Notes: generated by a model not told the origin, from the sequence alone. A DNA stretch of 64,000 nt from Fictibacillus terranigra (GCF_030412265.1 NZ_JAUHLN010000002.1:1054001-1118000), one strand, 5' to 3'. Counted from the first letter of the stretch, positions 17,451 through 26,279 are shown. Made by a program: numbers and translations.

Positions 17451-18387
17451 GATGACTCCCCTTTTTTTCGGCAGGAAGGATGCGATTGAGGAAGTGTGCC
17501 CTGAATCGCTCTGCATCGACTTCAAGACCTACAGAGATTCCTTTATCTGCTGCCACACCTATACTCTGCCCCAGGTTCTCCGGTTCTTTTGAAATTCGGA
17601 CGCCCATTGATGTTGTTTTAATAAAAGAGGGATCGACTGCGACCCCAACAGCTAATGGATCATGAAGAGCACATCCGCCGAGCCCCGGATTCTTGCTTTC
17701 ATAAAAATCCATATAAAAGCTGCACATTTCAGCAAAGATTTCACCCGTTTTCAATCCGCAGCTTCCCCAATCTGCCAAAGTCCGTCTCTGTAAAAGAGTC
17801 TTCATCGTCACATCAAGACCGACAAGTGTAATCGGAAGCCCTGATTGAAGCACAAAATCCGCCCCTTCTGCGTCCGCATAAAAATTCGCTTCTGCAGCAG
17901 GTGTAACATTTCCCGGGACGGTGACTGCGCCGCCCATGATAATGACTTCCTTCACCAAATCTATAATGAAAGGCTCTTTTTCCAGAGCAAGAGCCAGGTT
18001 GGTCTGAGTACCTACCGTAATAAGAGTGATCTCATGAGGATATTTTTTCACCATCGAAATGATAAAATCACTGGCATGCAGCCCTGATGATAAGAGTTCA
18101 GGCGGCGGCAGCTGAATGTTCCCCAAACCATCCTGCCCATGCACATCGTACGCTCTGTGACGGGTGCTTTCTCTGCGAAACGGCCGTTCTGCACCTCGAT
18201 AAACAGGAATATCTGCTCTATTTAATAATTGAAGAACCTGGAGTGTATTCCTTGTTGCTTCCTCAGCAGATACATTCCCAAAACCCGTTGTAATACCGAG
18301 GATGTTTAATTCCGGAGAATGGATCGCATAAGCGATCGCCAACGCATCATCAATTCCCGTATCTACATCAAGAATGACAGATTTCAT
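17443..18387 (-). CDS. Inosine-uridine preferring nucleoside hydrolase
   Basis: Cleaves ribonucleosides to base and ribose for salvage. The 314-residue protein opens with the calcium-binding DVDTGIDDA cluster (Asp7, Asp9, Asp13, Asp14) that defines the family, with VGTQTNLALAL and the C-terminal HDPLAV, which carries the catalytic histidine and another metal-binding aspartate. ATG 18387 follows GAGAGGGAAAAAC; the upstream in-frame region to 18465 has no ribosome binding site and is not protein-like. Probable operon with the downstream acetyltransferase. No signal peptide, so cytoplasmic. Confidence 0.9.
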   Translation of the reverse strand: MKSVILDVDTGIDDALAIAYAIHSPELNILGITTGFGNVSAEEATRNTLQVLQLLNRADIPVYRGAERPFRRESTRHRAYDVHGQDGLGNIQLPPPELLSSGLHASDFIISMVKKYPHEITLITVGTQTNLALALEKEPFIIDLVKEVIIMGGAVTVPGNVTPAAEANFYADAEGADFVLQSGLPITLVGLDVTMKTLLQRRTLADWGSCGLKTGEIFAEMCSFYMDFYESKNPGLGGCALHDPLAVGVAVDPSFIKTTSMGVRISKEPENLGQSIGVAADKGISVGLEVDAERFRAHFLNRILPAEKKGSHHA

Positions 18388-18425
18388 GTTTTTCCCTCTC
18401 TTCATTTTTTCATCTTCTGTTACGA

Positions 18426-18644
18426 TTAACGATTCCCGATATAAATGCCTAAACCGATGATACAACAGATAATTAAAACAACGTAAATGGCCGTCAGCCT
18501 GCTGAGATTATTTTTCGTTGAGGACCCGTATTTTTCATCCTTTTGAAGACCAATAGCAACGGTAAGCCCTGTTACGATCAAACCTGCAATAACGGCTGTC
18601 ACAATATATCCCAAAGTCATCCCTCTTTCCATACTCCTATTCAT
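18426..18644 (-). CDS. Small two-span membrane protein
   Basis: A 72-residue frame with two hydrophobic helices (GYIVTAVIAGLIVTGLTVAI and YVVLIICCIIGLGIYIG) separated by a charged loop. I do not recognise the family. The start is uncertain: the ATG codons at the 5' end lie too close to AGGAG or GAGGG, while a TTG giving LGYIVTAV has GAGGG at good distance. It lies 38 bases upstream of the nucleoside hydrolase and may be co-transcribed. Confidence 0.6.
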   Translation of the reverse strand: MNRSMERGMTLGYIVTAVIAGLIVTGLTVAIGLQKDEKYGSSTKNNLSRLTAIYVVLIICCIIGLGIYIGNR

Positions 18645-18832
18645 AACTAATGGTAATTGACGGAGAGGAAATTGCCAAGTAACCGGAGGCTATAGTTCAC
18701 AAAAAGTTACAATAAAAGCAAAAACCGTCTCCATTATTTGTAAAAATAGTAAAAAGTTCTTATGCAATTTTTTCTTTTCTCCTTTAGGATACAGATGGGT
18801 ATGAAAGAATATTGACTAATGGGGGACGCTGT

Positions 18833-19153
18833 ATGGCGCATGAAACTCTTCCTGATTGGCTCTGGCTGCTATTTTACTCATTTATAGGGCTGACTTTATT
18901 GGCAACCATCATAAATCTTCTGAAAAAAGTACATATAAAAGCTACTATTATTAATCTTGCATTTGTTATCGCAACTCCTGTAGTCAGTTTTATGTTTGCC
19001 CTGGGCCGTCCTAAAGGCAACACGGAATGGAATCATCTGATCACTGGCATTGTGAGCGGTTCTCCATGGGCCGCCATTATTCTAATTGGCTACTCATTTA
19101 TGCTGTATTGGTGGTTTAGATTTTCATTCCTCTTCGTCCGTTTTAACTCCTAA
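18833..19153 (+). CDS. Hypothetical three-span membrane protein
   Basis: 106 residues with three hydrophobic segments (LWLLFYSFIGLTLLATIIN; INLAFVIATPVVSFMFAL; AAIILIGYSFMLYWWF). No family recognised. The ATG at 18833 is preceded by GGGGGACGCTGT. It is flanked by a good terminator, so it is its own transcription unit. The 188 bases upstream show no further gene. Confidence 0.65.
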   Translation: MAHETLPDWLWLLFYSFIGLTLLATIINLLKKVHIKATIINLAFVIATPVVSFMFALGRPKGNTEWNHLITGIVSGSPWAAIILIGYSFMLYWWFRFSFLFVRFNS

Positions 19154-19156
19154 ATA

Positions 19157-19189
19157 GCAGGAAGGCACCTAAGCCTTCCTGCATTTTTT
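19157..19189 (+). terminator. Terminator after the 18833 gene
   Basis: GCAGGAAGGC / GCCTTCCTGC stem, 6-base loop, then ATTTTTTG. Confidence 0.85.
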
Positions 19190-19284
19190 GTTTCGTAGAA
19201 AAGGAGATATGTTCGGCGGCCTGATATTGTCGTTTTAAGACCTGCCAATATAGGGAACAATAAGGTATTAAGGAGGCGGTGAGA

Positions 19285-19392
19285 TTGGCATTTGATTATG
19301 ATTTAGATTTCAGACAATCGATTTTTGCAAGCAACCAGATCGATACCGCGCCACGCGAGGGGAATGTGCGTTCTTTTAGTAGAAAGGAATAA
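19285..19392 (+). CDS. Candidate 35-residue small protein
   Basis: A TTG start 7 bases after AGGAGGCGGTGAGA, one of the best ribosome binding sites in the window, opens a 35-codon frame beginning FDYDLDFRQSIFASNQ and ending in RKE. It is polar and has no membrane helix. It could be a real small protein or the truncated start of a lost longer gene. Not recognised. Confidence 0.45.
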   Translation: MAFDYDLDFRQSIFASNQIDTAPREGNVRSFSRKE

Positions 19393-19528
19393 TAGTGAGA
19401 TTTTGCGTCACTGGCGTGTAAAACTGCGGAAATCGGAAACGAGCCATCCAATAAAGAAATACGGTGCCAACGGCTAGGCCAGAGAAGATGAGAATATTTA
19501 AAACTAAAAAAATCATACTAGCTTTCAT
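19376..19528 (-). CDS. Candidate 50-residue single-span membrane protein
   Basis: An ATG at 19528 opens a frame whose N-terminus is one hydrophobic helix (IFLVLNILIFSGLAVGTVF) followed by an aromatic, basic tail. The ribosome binding site is poor, and it overlaps the 3' end of the 19285 frame on the other strand. Listed because composition is protein-like; weak evidence. Confidence 0.28.
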   Translation of the reverse strand: MKASMIFLVLNILIFSGLAVGTVFLYWMARFRFPQFYTPVTQNLTIIPFY

Positions 19529-19558
19529 ACTGCAAACAATCCAATCTGAGGTGATGTT

Positions 19559-20668
19559 ATGCCAAACTCAAAAGCTTTTCGCATAGGCTATGCGATTGTC
19601 ATTATATTACTCATTGTTTTACTTTCATCCAAGGTGGATTTTATCTTTCGCCCCGTGGAAATCATTTTTACGACCTTATTCTTCCCGTTCTTGATCGGCG
19701 GCGTTATTTTTTATTTATTACGGCCGATCGTCTATTATTTAGATCGCCGAAAAATACCGAAAGTGCTGTCGATCCTGATCATCTATCTGCTTTTCATCGG
19801 GCTTGGGACGTTACTTGTCTTTCTCTTAGGGCCTCAGCTGCAGAGTCAGTTTAAAAGCTTGATCAACAATGCACCGCAAATTATTGACTCACTTAACGAT
19901 AAAGTGAATAGCCTGAAGCAGAATGAATGGTTCTCGCGTTTTCAGCAAAACGATTATATAACCATCGACAGCCTTACCTCAAAGGCAAGTGATTATGCCA
20001 AGGGTTTCGCAAGCAATATCGGAACGAAAATCGGCAGCCTGATCGGAGTCATTACAAGTGTTGCTACTGTTATAGTTACGGTTCCGTTTATCGTATTTTA
20101 TTTGCTGAAGGACAGCGAAGGATTTGGCAACAGAGTAGAAAACTTCCTTCCCTATTTAAAAGCAGCGGAAGCGAAGCGCATTTTAAAAGATATGGACGAA
20201 GCGCTGAGCTCCTATATTCAGGGTCAAGCGACCGCAGCCTTTTTAGTGGGTGTGATGATGTATATCGGATACAGTATTATCGGTCTCGATTATTCTTTAA
20301 TTCTTGCCATCGTCGCTATGATTACCAATATCATTCCATTTCTTGGTGCATTTATTGCCTTTATACCCGCTTTTATCATCGGCTTGATCATGTCACCGCT
20401 CATGGCCTTAAAAGTAGCCATTGTGGTCATCGTGGTCCAGCAAATTGACGGTAATGTGACTTCTCCGCTGATTATGGGCAGAAAGCTGGATGTTCATCCA
20501 TTAACGGTTATCCTGATTCTTCTTGTCGCCGGCAATATGGGCGGTTTCCTAGGGATGATCCTGGCTGTTCCGTTTTACGCCCTGCTTAAGGTCATCGTCA
20601 GCCATACGTACCGTTTATATCAATTGAACAAAGAAAAAGACCGAAATGGTATTCAGGTCATTGACTGA
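19559..20668 (+). CDS. AI-2E family transporter (YueF-like)
   Basis: A 369-residue membrane protein, the same length as B. subtilis YueF. It has the family layout: two N-terminal spans with a short connection (IFYLLRPIVYYLDRRKIP), a soluble helical insert (about 95-145), then five to six spans containing SYIQGQATAAFLVG and the late VTSPLIMGRKLDVHPL. Members export autoinducer-2 or act as sodium(lithium)/proton antiporters; which applies here is open. The ribosome binding site is GAGGTGATGTT. Confidence 0.85.
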   Translation: MPNSKAFRIGYAIVIILLIVLLSSKVDFIFRPVEIIFTTLFFPFLIGGVIFYLLRPIVYYLDRRKIPKVLSILIIYLLFIGLGTLLVFLLGPQLQSQFKSLINNAPQIIDSLNDKVNSLKQNEWFSRFQQNDYITIDSLTSKASDYAKGFASNIGTKIGSLIGVITSVATVIVTVPFIVFYLLKDSEGFGNRVENFLPYLKAAEAKRILKDMDEALSSYIQGQATAAFLVGVMMYIGYSIIGLDYSLILAIVAMITNIIPFLGAFIAFIPAFIIGLIMSPLMALKVAIVVIVVQQIDGNVTSPLIMGRKLDVHPLTVILILLVAGNMGGFLGMILAVPFYALLKVIVSHTYRLYQLNKEKDRNGIQVID

Positions 20669-20674
20669 CTCTAA

Positions 20675-20706
20675 CAGTAAGCCGGAGCCCGGCTTGCTGT
20701 TTTTAT
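20675..20706 (+). terminator. Terminator after the AI-2E transporter
   Basis: CAGTAAGCCGG / CCGGCTTGCTG stem followed by TTTTT. Confidence 0.85.
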
Positions 20707-20780
20707 GTCCAATCCTTTTGACTCCTGTTCGCATAAACTATGACAAGCTACGCTGTACAATTATTCTTTGAACAGGAGAA

Positions 20781-22133
20781 ATGTCTTTGAAAAAAGCAAA
20801 ACTTACAGGTCGGATTGTTACCCCAAATAACACGGCCTATGACAGTGCGAGAGAAAATTTAAATTTGAGCATCCAGAAGTATCCTTGCATCATTGTCTTT
20901 TGCCAGAACCGGGAAGATGTAAAGAATGCTCTGCGATGGGCCAGAGAAAAACAAGTCCCCTTTCGGGTAAGAAGCGGCAGGCACAGCTACGAAAACTTTT
21001 CCCTGGTCAATAGGGGGCTCATTATTGATGTGAGTGAGATGAAAGGGATTCACTACCGCCAAGACAAGCAAACAGCTATGATTCAAGCCGGTGCTGAACT
21101 TGGCTTGGTGTATGGGCAGCTTTGGGAAGATCGGGTGACCCTTCCAGCAGGCACCGTATACAATGTAGGATTAAGCGGACTTGCTCTCGGAGGAGGAATA
21201 GGCATGCTTACTCGACAATTTGGCTTAACCTGTGACAGCTTAGAAGAAGTAGAGATTGTCGTTCCTTCGGGCAAGTGCGGCGCAAAAATCATCTATGCCA
21301 ACAGGGTTGAAAACAGTGAACTGTTCTGGGCATGCCGCGGAGGAGGCGGGGGAAATTTCGGCATCGTTACCGCTTTCACTTTCAGAGTGCACCCGATTAA
21401 AAACGTCTCTATTTTTTCAATAACATGGGGGTGGGACGATTTCAAAGAAGCATATGATACATGGCAGCACTGGGCCCCTTTTACAGATAAGCGGCTTACC
21501 TCACAGATCGAACTCTCGGCAAAACAAAAAGGCATCATTACCGCATCCGGCCAATTCATTGGTACACCTAAAAAATTGGTAAAGCTCATCGAACCCCTTC
21601 TCCAAACAGGATCCCCGACAGATAGGCAGCTTGAGCGTGTTCCATTTATTGAAGCTGTGAGCTTTTTTAATTCCCCTCAAGGAAACCGTCCCCTTCCCTT
21701 TAAACGTTCCGGCTCTTTTGTGTACAAGCCCCTGCCGACTGAAGCCATAAAAACGATGAAACACTATTTGGAGAAGGCACCGAACAATAACACAACGATT
21801 TGGCAGCAGGCGCTTGGCGGAGCTGTGGACAACTATGAACCAGATGAAACTGCCTATTACCATCGGCACGCCATTATCGCCCAAGAATATAACACCTCCT
21901 GGGATCGCCGTGATGAAGAGCAAGAAAACCGTTGCTGGGTGAAGCACGTTCGAAAAGCTCTTTCTCCTTATACAAAGGGAGATTACGTGAACTGGCCGGA
22001 CCGAAACATTAAAAATTGGGAGCATGCCTACTATGGAAAGAACTACGAACGCTTAAGAGAAGTAAAAACCCATTATGACCCCTTTAACGTTTTTTGTTTT
22101 TCCCAGAGTATCCGGCCTTTCAAAACGCATTAA
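20781..22133 (+). CDS. FAD-linked oxidoreductase of the berberine-bridge-enzyme family
   Basis: A 450-residue flavoprotein. The FAD-binding domain (about 35-200) shows VRSGRHSYENFS, whose histidine is the usual covalent FAD attachment site, and LSGLALGGGIGMLTR. The second FAD-linking cysteine of bicovalent members is absent (LPAGTVYNVGLSG). The BBE C-terminal motif is YYGKNYERLREVKTHYDPFNVF. In Bacillus, relatives include the spore coat protein CotQ; substrates are sugars or other alcohols. ATG 20781 sits very close to AGGAG; TTG 20787 is better spaced and may be the true start. It overlaps the convergent VOC gene by 4 bases. Confidence 0.87.
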   Translation: MSLKKAKLTGRIVTPNNTAYDSARENLNLSIQKYPCIIVFCQNREDVKNALRWAREKQVPFRVRSGRHSYENFSLVNRGLIIDVSEMKGIHYRQDKQTAMIQAGAELGLVYGQLWEDRVTLPAGTVYNVGLSGLALGGGIGMLTRQFGLTCDSLEEVEIVVPSGKCGAKIIYANRVENSELFWACRGGGGGNFGIVTAFTFRVHPIKNVSIFSITWGWDDFKEAYDTWQHWAPFTDKRLTSQIELSAKQKGIITASGQFIGTPKKLVKLIEPLLQTGSPTDRQLERVPFIEAVSFFNSPQGNRPLPFKRSGSFVYKPLPTEAIKTMKHYLEKAPNNNTTIWQQALGGAVDNYEPDETAYYHRHAIIAQEYNTSWDRRDEEQENRCWVKHVRKALSPYTKGDYVNWPDRNIKNWEHAYYGKNYERLREVKTHYDPFNVFCFSQSIRPFKTH

Positions 22134-22543
22134 TCATTGCTTTTTATATAATCACATAACTCGATGATTGTACCCTGCGTGTGCACCGGATTAATGTAAA
22201 TCAGCCTCCTTCCATAAGGATTGATCCGATAGGTGTCTTTTAAAAAAGTGATTCCACGATCCTCATATTCTCTTATCGTTTCTTCAAGGTTGTCCACCTC
22301 ATAAGCAAGATGGTGGACACCTTTTCCTTTTTGGCGGATGAACCGTTCTATCGGGGAAGTTTTACCCGTGGGTTCTAAAAGTTCTATTATTTGATTGTCC
22401 ATTTCAATAACGGCGATATGTGTTTCTACTCCTGGTTTCTCGCTTGTATACTGTCGGACCAGCTTTCCACCAAGAATAGATGTGTATAAATCGATCGCTT
22501 CATTTATTCTTCGCACCGCAATTCCGGTATGATCCAATTTCAT
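22130..22543 (-). CDS. VOC-superfamily protein, methylmalonyl-CoA epimerase-like
   Basis: A 137-residue glyoxalase-fold protein made of two beta-alpha-beta3 modules. Metal ligands appear at His5 (LDHTGIAV), Glu in IIELLEP, His in GVHHLAYEV and Glu in TIIELCDY, the pattern of methylmalonyl-CoA epimerase. No mutase or propionyl-CoA gene is close, so the reaction is not certain. ATG 22543 follows AAGGAGTG. The stop overlaps the convergent flavoprotein gene. Confidence 0.75.
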   Translation of the reverse strand: MKLDHTGIAVRRINEAIDLYTSILGGKLVRQYTSEKPGVETHIAVIEMDNQIIELLEPTGKTSPIERFIRQKGKGVHHLAYEVDNLEETIREYEDRGITFLKDTYRINPYGRRLIYINPVHTQGTIIELCDYIKSND

Positions 22544-22675
22544 GTTTGGACACTCCTTCCTAGTGAACTAGTATACCTAAGAAAGACGCCTCGATACAAA
22601 ATATTATAAACTGTATGGTTCATAATACCACCTTATTCCTCACCTGTAGTAAAATCAAAGTATAGGAGGGATACG

Positions 22676-23911
22676 ATGAAAACGTTTGAAGAAAAGTTGG
22701 ATCAATACGCGGAACTGGTTGTTAAAGTGGGTCTGAATCTTCAAGAAGGGCAGCGGTTGCTTATTAATTCTAATATTGAAGCCGCTCCATTCACCCGCAA
22801 AGTAACGGAACATGCGTATAAGAACGGATGCAAGCGTGTCTTTGTCGAATGGACAGACACAGAAACGAGCCGAATACACTTAAACGGGGCTTCCGAAGAG
22901 GTGTTAAAGGATAATATTCCTCAATGGCAGCTCGGCATGTATGACAGCTTGCTCGAGAACAATGATTGCATGCTGATGGTTACCGGCAATGATCCAAATG
23001 CCTTTCAGGGAGTTCCGTCCGAGCGATTATTGCTTGTGCAAAAGAACGCAGGTGAACGGCTTGAAAAATTCACAAATGCAAGACTTGCAGGTGATGTTCC
23101 GTGGCTGATCGCTGGAGCTCCTACTGCTGGCTGGGCAAAGAGTGTTTTTCCGGATAAAGATGAAAACGATGCCATTGCAGCCCTTTGGGAAGCGATTTTC
23201 CAAACGGTTCGTGTTGATCAGCCAGACCCGGTGACAGCATGGAGAGAACATGGGGAAACGCTGCTGAGTAAGGTTAATTATTTGAATGAGCAGAAATTTA
23301 AAACACTGCACTATAAATCAGAAGGCACTGATCTCAGCATTGATCTCCATCCTGAACATGTATGGATCGGCGGGGGGCATCATTCAACCTTCAACACGTT
23401 TTACATACCAAATATGCCCACAGAAGAAGTATTTACCGCTCCGCTTAAAGAAGGAGTTAACGGAACCGTAGCAAGCAAGAAGCCGTTATCTGCCATGGGC
23501 AACATCATCGAGAACTTCAGCTTAACCTTTGAAAAAGGAAAAGTGGTGGATGTTAAGGCAGAAAAAGGCGAGGATACGCTCAAACAACTCCTCAACATCG
23601 ATGAAGGAATGAAGTATCTTGGTGAAGTTGCTCTTGTTCCGTTTGACTCCCCTATTTCTAACTCAGGAATTGTGTTCAACAACACCTTATTTGATGAAAA
23701 TGCATCCTGCCACCTCGCATTGGGCAACACGATCACTATGAATATCCCTGGAGCAGATCAGTTAAGCAAAGAAGAACTTGAAGCCAAAGGAGTCAATCAC
23801 AGCCATGGGCACACCGACTTTATGATTGGTTCTGCTGATCTTGAAATTGAAGCTGAATACCAGGATGGAAAACGTATCCCTTTGTTCACCAAAGGGAATT
23901 GGGCGATATAA
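22676..23911 (+). CDS. Aminopeptidase, M29 (thermophilic aminopeptidase) family
   Basis: A 411-residue cytoplasmic metalloaminopeptidase. It carries the family's hallmarks: KVGLNLQEGQRLLINS near the start, the metal-binding C-terminal half with NIPTEE-like PNMPTEEVFTAP (glutamates), HLALGN and HSHGHTDFMIGS. It would release N-terminal residues from peptides. The ribosome binding site AGGAGGGATACG is strong. It is a single-gene unit ending at a 30-base palindrome. Confidence 0.93.
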   Translation: MKTFEEKLDQYAELVVKVGLNLQEGQRLLINSNIEAAPFTRKVTEHAYKNGCKRVFVEWTDTETSRIHLNGASEEVLKDNIPQWQLGMYDSLLENNDCMLMVTGNDPNAFQGVPSERLLLVQKNAGERLEKFTNARLAGDVPWLIAGAPTAGWAKSVFPDKDENDAIAALWEAIFQTVRVDQPDPVTAWREHGETLLSKVNYLNEQKFKTLHYKSEGTDLSIDLHPEHVWIGGGHHSTFNTFYIPNMPTEEVFTAPLKEGVNGTVASKKPLSAMGNIIENFSLTFEKGKVVDVKAEKGEDTLKQLLNIDEGMKYLGEVALVPFDSPISNSGIVFNNTLFDENASCHLALGNTITMNIPGADQLSKEELEAKGVNHSHGHTDFMIGSADLEIEAEYQDGKRIPLFTKGNWAI

Positions 23912-23922
23912 TCGACAAATAC

Positions 23923-23952
23923 AACAACGAAGGGCAGCTGCCCTTCGTTGTT
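23923..23952. terminator. Perfect palindromic terminator
   Basis: Fifteen-base arms meet with no spacer (AACAACGAAGGGCAG and its complement). It separates the aminopeptidase gene from a convergent kinase remnant. Confidence 0.7.
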
Positions 23953-24297
23953 ATTTTGGAAACGTAACGATGAACGCCGTCCCTTTTCCCAGTTCACTCT
24001 CAACCCTGACCTTGCCGTTATGCTTTTCAAGGATCCATTGGGCTATAGATAGACCAAGTCCAAGCCCTTCTTCATCAGATCTTGCTTTATCACTCTGATA
24101 GAATCGGTCAAAGATTCGCTCTCTTTCACTTTCTGCGATTCCAGGTCCGTTATCCTCACCATCAGTTCGATTGATACGGCCGCTTCTTTTGCTGCTAACA
24201 GGATTTGATTTCCCTGGCCCGTATGTTTCATGGCATTATCCAGCAGTATAACGATCAGCTGATGAATTCGCTCTCTGTCTGCCAAAAAGGCGTGATC
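23951..24297 (-). pseudogene. Sensor histidine kinase remnant (ATPase domain only)
   Basis: The minus strand encodes the C-terminal ATPase region of a histidine kinase in two frames: DRERIHQLIVILLDNAMKHT (N-box) in one, then DNGPGIAESERERIF, LGLGLSIAQWILEKHNGKV and KGTAFIVTFPK in another. The frame break is near 24150-24170. No dimerisation or sensor domain precedes it; only a few broken codons are readable up to 24300. This is a truncated, frameshifted gene. From 24298 to 24465 I see no coherent gene. Confidence 0.8.
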
Positions 24298-24470
24298 GGA
24301 CCGGATGAGTTAAGCGAGATATTTTTTCGTTGGTATCATCACCGCTTCAATCCATGGATCCGCCATTGGAAGCCGGCACACCTGCTACTTTAAAGGATGT
24401 GGCATCTACTGCACAAATCTGCCAACAGGATTTCACTGATGTTCAGCTCCAGGAGCAGCGATAAAAAAAT

Positions 24471-24520
24471 GGTGCCAGGCACCACGATTACACACTTGTG
24501 TAATTGCGGTGCCTGGCACC
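24471..24520 (-). repeat. GGTGCCAGGCACC palindromic repeat, acting as terminator
   Basis: GGTGCCAGGCACC and its complement flank ATTACACA / TGTGTAAT, giving one hairpin of about 50 bases. On the minus strand it is followed by ATTTTTTTAT, 12 bases after the NlpC/P60 stop, so it can terminate that transcript. The same 13-mer recurs at 25582 and (as its complement) 63797. Confidence 0.75.
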
Positions 24521-24532
24521 GATCACAAAATA

Positions 24533-25180
24533 TTATCTATACCGCTTTGCGCCTTCGTATTTAGGAGCCCAGTAAGAGCTGTCCAATTCTGCTGTTGTTA
24601 CTCCCTTTGAAAATGAAGCATGCATGAATTTTCCATCCCCTACATAAACTCCGGCATGAGAAAGATTTCCGTCCCCTTCGATATCAAAGAAGACAATATC
24701 TCCAACATGAGGAGAATCTACCGAGGTTCCTTCTGTATGAATTTCTTTCACGGTACGTGGAAGATCTATATTTGCTGCTTTATCGAAGATGTAGTTTAAA
24801 TACCCGCTGCAATCAAATCCATCGGGCGTTTCTCCGCCCCACTCGTAGGGTGTTCCGCGGTATTTTTCTGCTTCATCCACAATCGCCTGCTTGCTGAATA
24901 CACCAAGAGCTTTATACACAGAATTTCCTGCGACTCCATCAACTTGGATTCCCTTATCTTTCTGAAGCTTCTTTACTGCTGACTCTGTGTATGGTCCATA
25001 GTAGTTCGTAGTTTCATGATATGTAAAATAACCTTTCTTTTTCAACAAAGCCTGGAGGTCCTGAACGTCTGAATCATGGGTTTCTGGTTTAAGCGTGTTG
25101 TCTCCAAGTGCTGCATGGCCTGCTACTGGATTCACGGCAAGTACACCTGCTACAATAATTCCCGAAACTAATTTTTTCAA
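24533..25180 (-). CDS. Secreted NlpC/P60 peptidoglycan endopeptidase with peptidoglycan-binding domain
   Basis: A 215-residue exported hydrolase of cell wall stem peptides. Signal peptide about 1-23 (cleavage after GHA), a PG_binding_1 domain about 35-92, and an NlpC/P60 domain about 97-215 with Cys124 (DGFDCSGYL), His175 (LSHAGVYVG) and His187 (KFMHASFS) as catalytic triad. The ribosome binding site is AACAGGAGGATG. A candidate SigB-type promoter lies 100 bases upstream. Monocistronic. Confidence 0.92.
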   Translation of the reverse strand: MKKLVSGIIVAGVLAVNPVAGHAALGDNTLKPETHDSDVQDLQALLKKKGYFTYHETTNYYGPYTESAVKKLQKDKGIQVDGVAGNSVYKALGVFSKQAIVDEAEKYRGTPYEWGGETPDGFDCSGYLNYIFDKAANIDLPRTVKEIHTEGTSVDSPHVGDIVFFDIEGDGNLSHAGVYVGDGKFMHASFSKGVTTAELDSSYWAPKYEGAKRYR

Positions 25181-25279
25181 AATAACATCCTCCTGTTTAA
25201 TGAATTCCTAGCCAATTCTAACAATACATTATGACATGAGGATTACAACGAGATAACAATTCATTTTCAACTAACAACA

Positions 25280-25305
25280 ATACCCTATTTTATTATTTCA
25301 AAAAC
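25280..25305 (-). promoter_or_regulatory. Candidate SigB-type promoter for the NlpC/P60 gene
   Basis: Minus strand GTTTTT (25300-25305), 14-base spacer, GGGTAT (25280-25285), against the consensus GTTTAA-N12-14-GGGTAT. The -35 box is not perfect. Confidence 0.4.
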
Positions 25306-25397
25306 ATATACAAAAAAAGTGGGTAATTGTCTTTAAAAATAGAGTAATATACTTCAAGTCAATGAGACTTAAAGAATGTCAGATGAGGAGTGTTTGC

Positions 25398-25927
25398 ATG
25401 CACATTCAACAAATGGCCGTTCCTTTATTGGTAATGTCATTTATTTATCGGCGAACGAAAAGAACCATTGGTTTTCAGCCTTACAAGCCAAAAAGGCTGT
25501 TATTCAGGATGATATCTTTGCTGTAATCATGATCGCCTTTCTGGCAAACGCGGCACTGCATCCTGCAACTCTCCTTTACGCGGTGCCAGGCACCCTGATC
25601 GGAGTTGTCTTTGTCGTGTATGCCGCCAGATACAGCACCTTTCAATGGCGGGAATCGCAATTGTTCTACCGGACCCACAAGTGGATTGAGGTGATCATCC
25701 TGATTCTTTTTTTGGCGCGTTTTTTGTACCGTTCCGTATTTCTCGCCTCTGCTGCTGGTGCCGAGTCATTGCAAGATGTGCAATATGGCCAGCATTTTAT
25801 AAGAGATCCGCTCACTGTTTTTGTATTCTTCATATTGGGAGCATATTACATTGGATTTAATGCGTTTGTTTTAAGAAAAGGGAAAGGGCTGAAACAAGAA
25901 GAGGCTGCCGTTCAATCTACTTTCTAG
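25398..25927 (+). pseudogene. CcdC-family membrane protein, frameshifted
   Basis: ATG 25398, behind GAGGAGTGTTTGC, reads MHIQQMAVPLLVMSFIYRR then RTIGFQPYKPKRLLFRMIS and stops. The continuation, FAVIMIAFLANAALHPATLL onward to 25927, is in another frame; one base is missing near 25508-25520. Joined, the two parts give a multi-span CcdC-like protein (cytochrome c biogenesis relative, DUF1453) of about 175 residues. The repeat 13-mer GGTGCCAGGCACC lies inside the second part and is translated as VPGT. Possibly a sequencing error. Confidence 0.75.
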
Positions 25928-25959
25928 GCCGGACAAACCAGCTGTAGCGGTGATGAATT

Positions 25960-26145
25960 ATGAAAAAGAATAGCTTGCTGGCGGTTATCCCCTTCCTTTT
26001 TGTTCTAGTCATTTACTCCGTTTACTCATTGACCTCCGAAAAAAAGCGGATCCCGCAGGATCCTGAAGAAAACGTGGTGATATTGAATGAAGAAAAAATT
26101 TCTTCTTTTAAGGATGGAGAGATTATTGGCATCCCTTTCCCGTAA
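25960..26145 (+). CDS. Small membrane-anchored protein
   Basis: 61 residues: an N-terminal hydrophobic helix (LLAVIPFLFVLVIYSVYSL) and a charged outer part. It starts at ATG 25960 with GCGGTGATGAATT upstream, 32 bases after the CcdC-like gene. Just past its stop a neighbouring frame reads protein-like (VTRGFTLTSVKKHCGEPEKV), so the gene may be a shortened version of a longer one. Family unknown. Confidence 0.5.
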   Translation: MKKNSLLAVIPFLFVLVIYSVYSLTSEKKRIPQDPEENVVILNEEKISSFKDGEIIGIPFP

Positions 26146-26236
26146 CTAGAGGCTTTACATTGACCAGTGTCAAGAAGCATTGTGGAGAGCCAGAAAAGGT
26201 GACGGAGAGAAATCAGCACCTCAAAATGGTTATCAC

Positions 26237-26275
26237 AAAAGACCTTGGCTGCCGCAGCAGCCAAGGTCTTTTTTT
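26237..26275. terminator. Bidirectional terminator
   Basis: AAAGACCTTGGCTGC / GCAGCCAAGGTCTTT with a 4-base loop and T-run, between the small membrane protein and the convergent desaturase. Confidence 0.85.
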
Positions 26276-26279
26276 GGAT

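Noticed and set aside
24205-24460. Plus-strand frames over the kinase remnant as a gene
   Set aside because: No start with a ribosome binding site; the minus strand shows clear kinase motifs. A fragment reading PPLEAGTPATLKDVAS is too short to assign.
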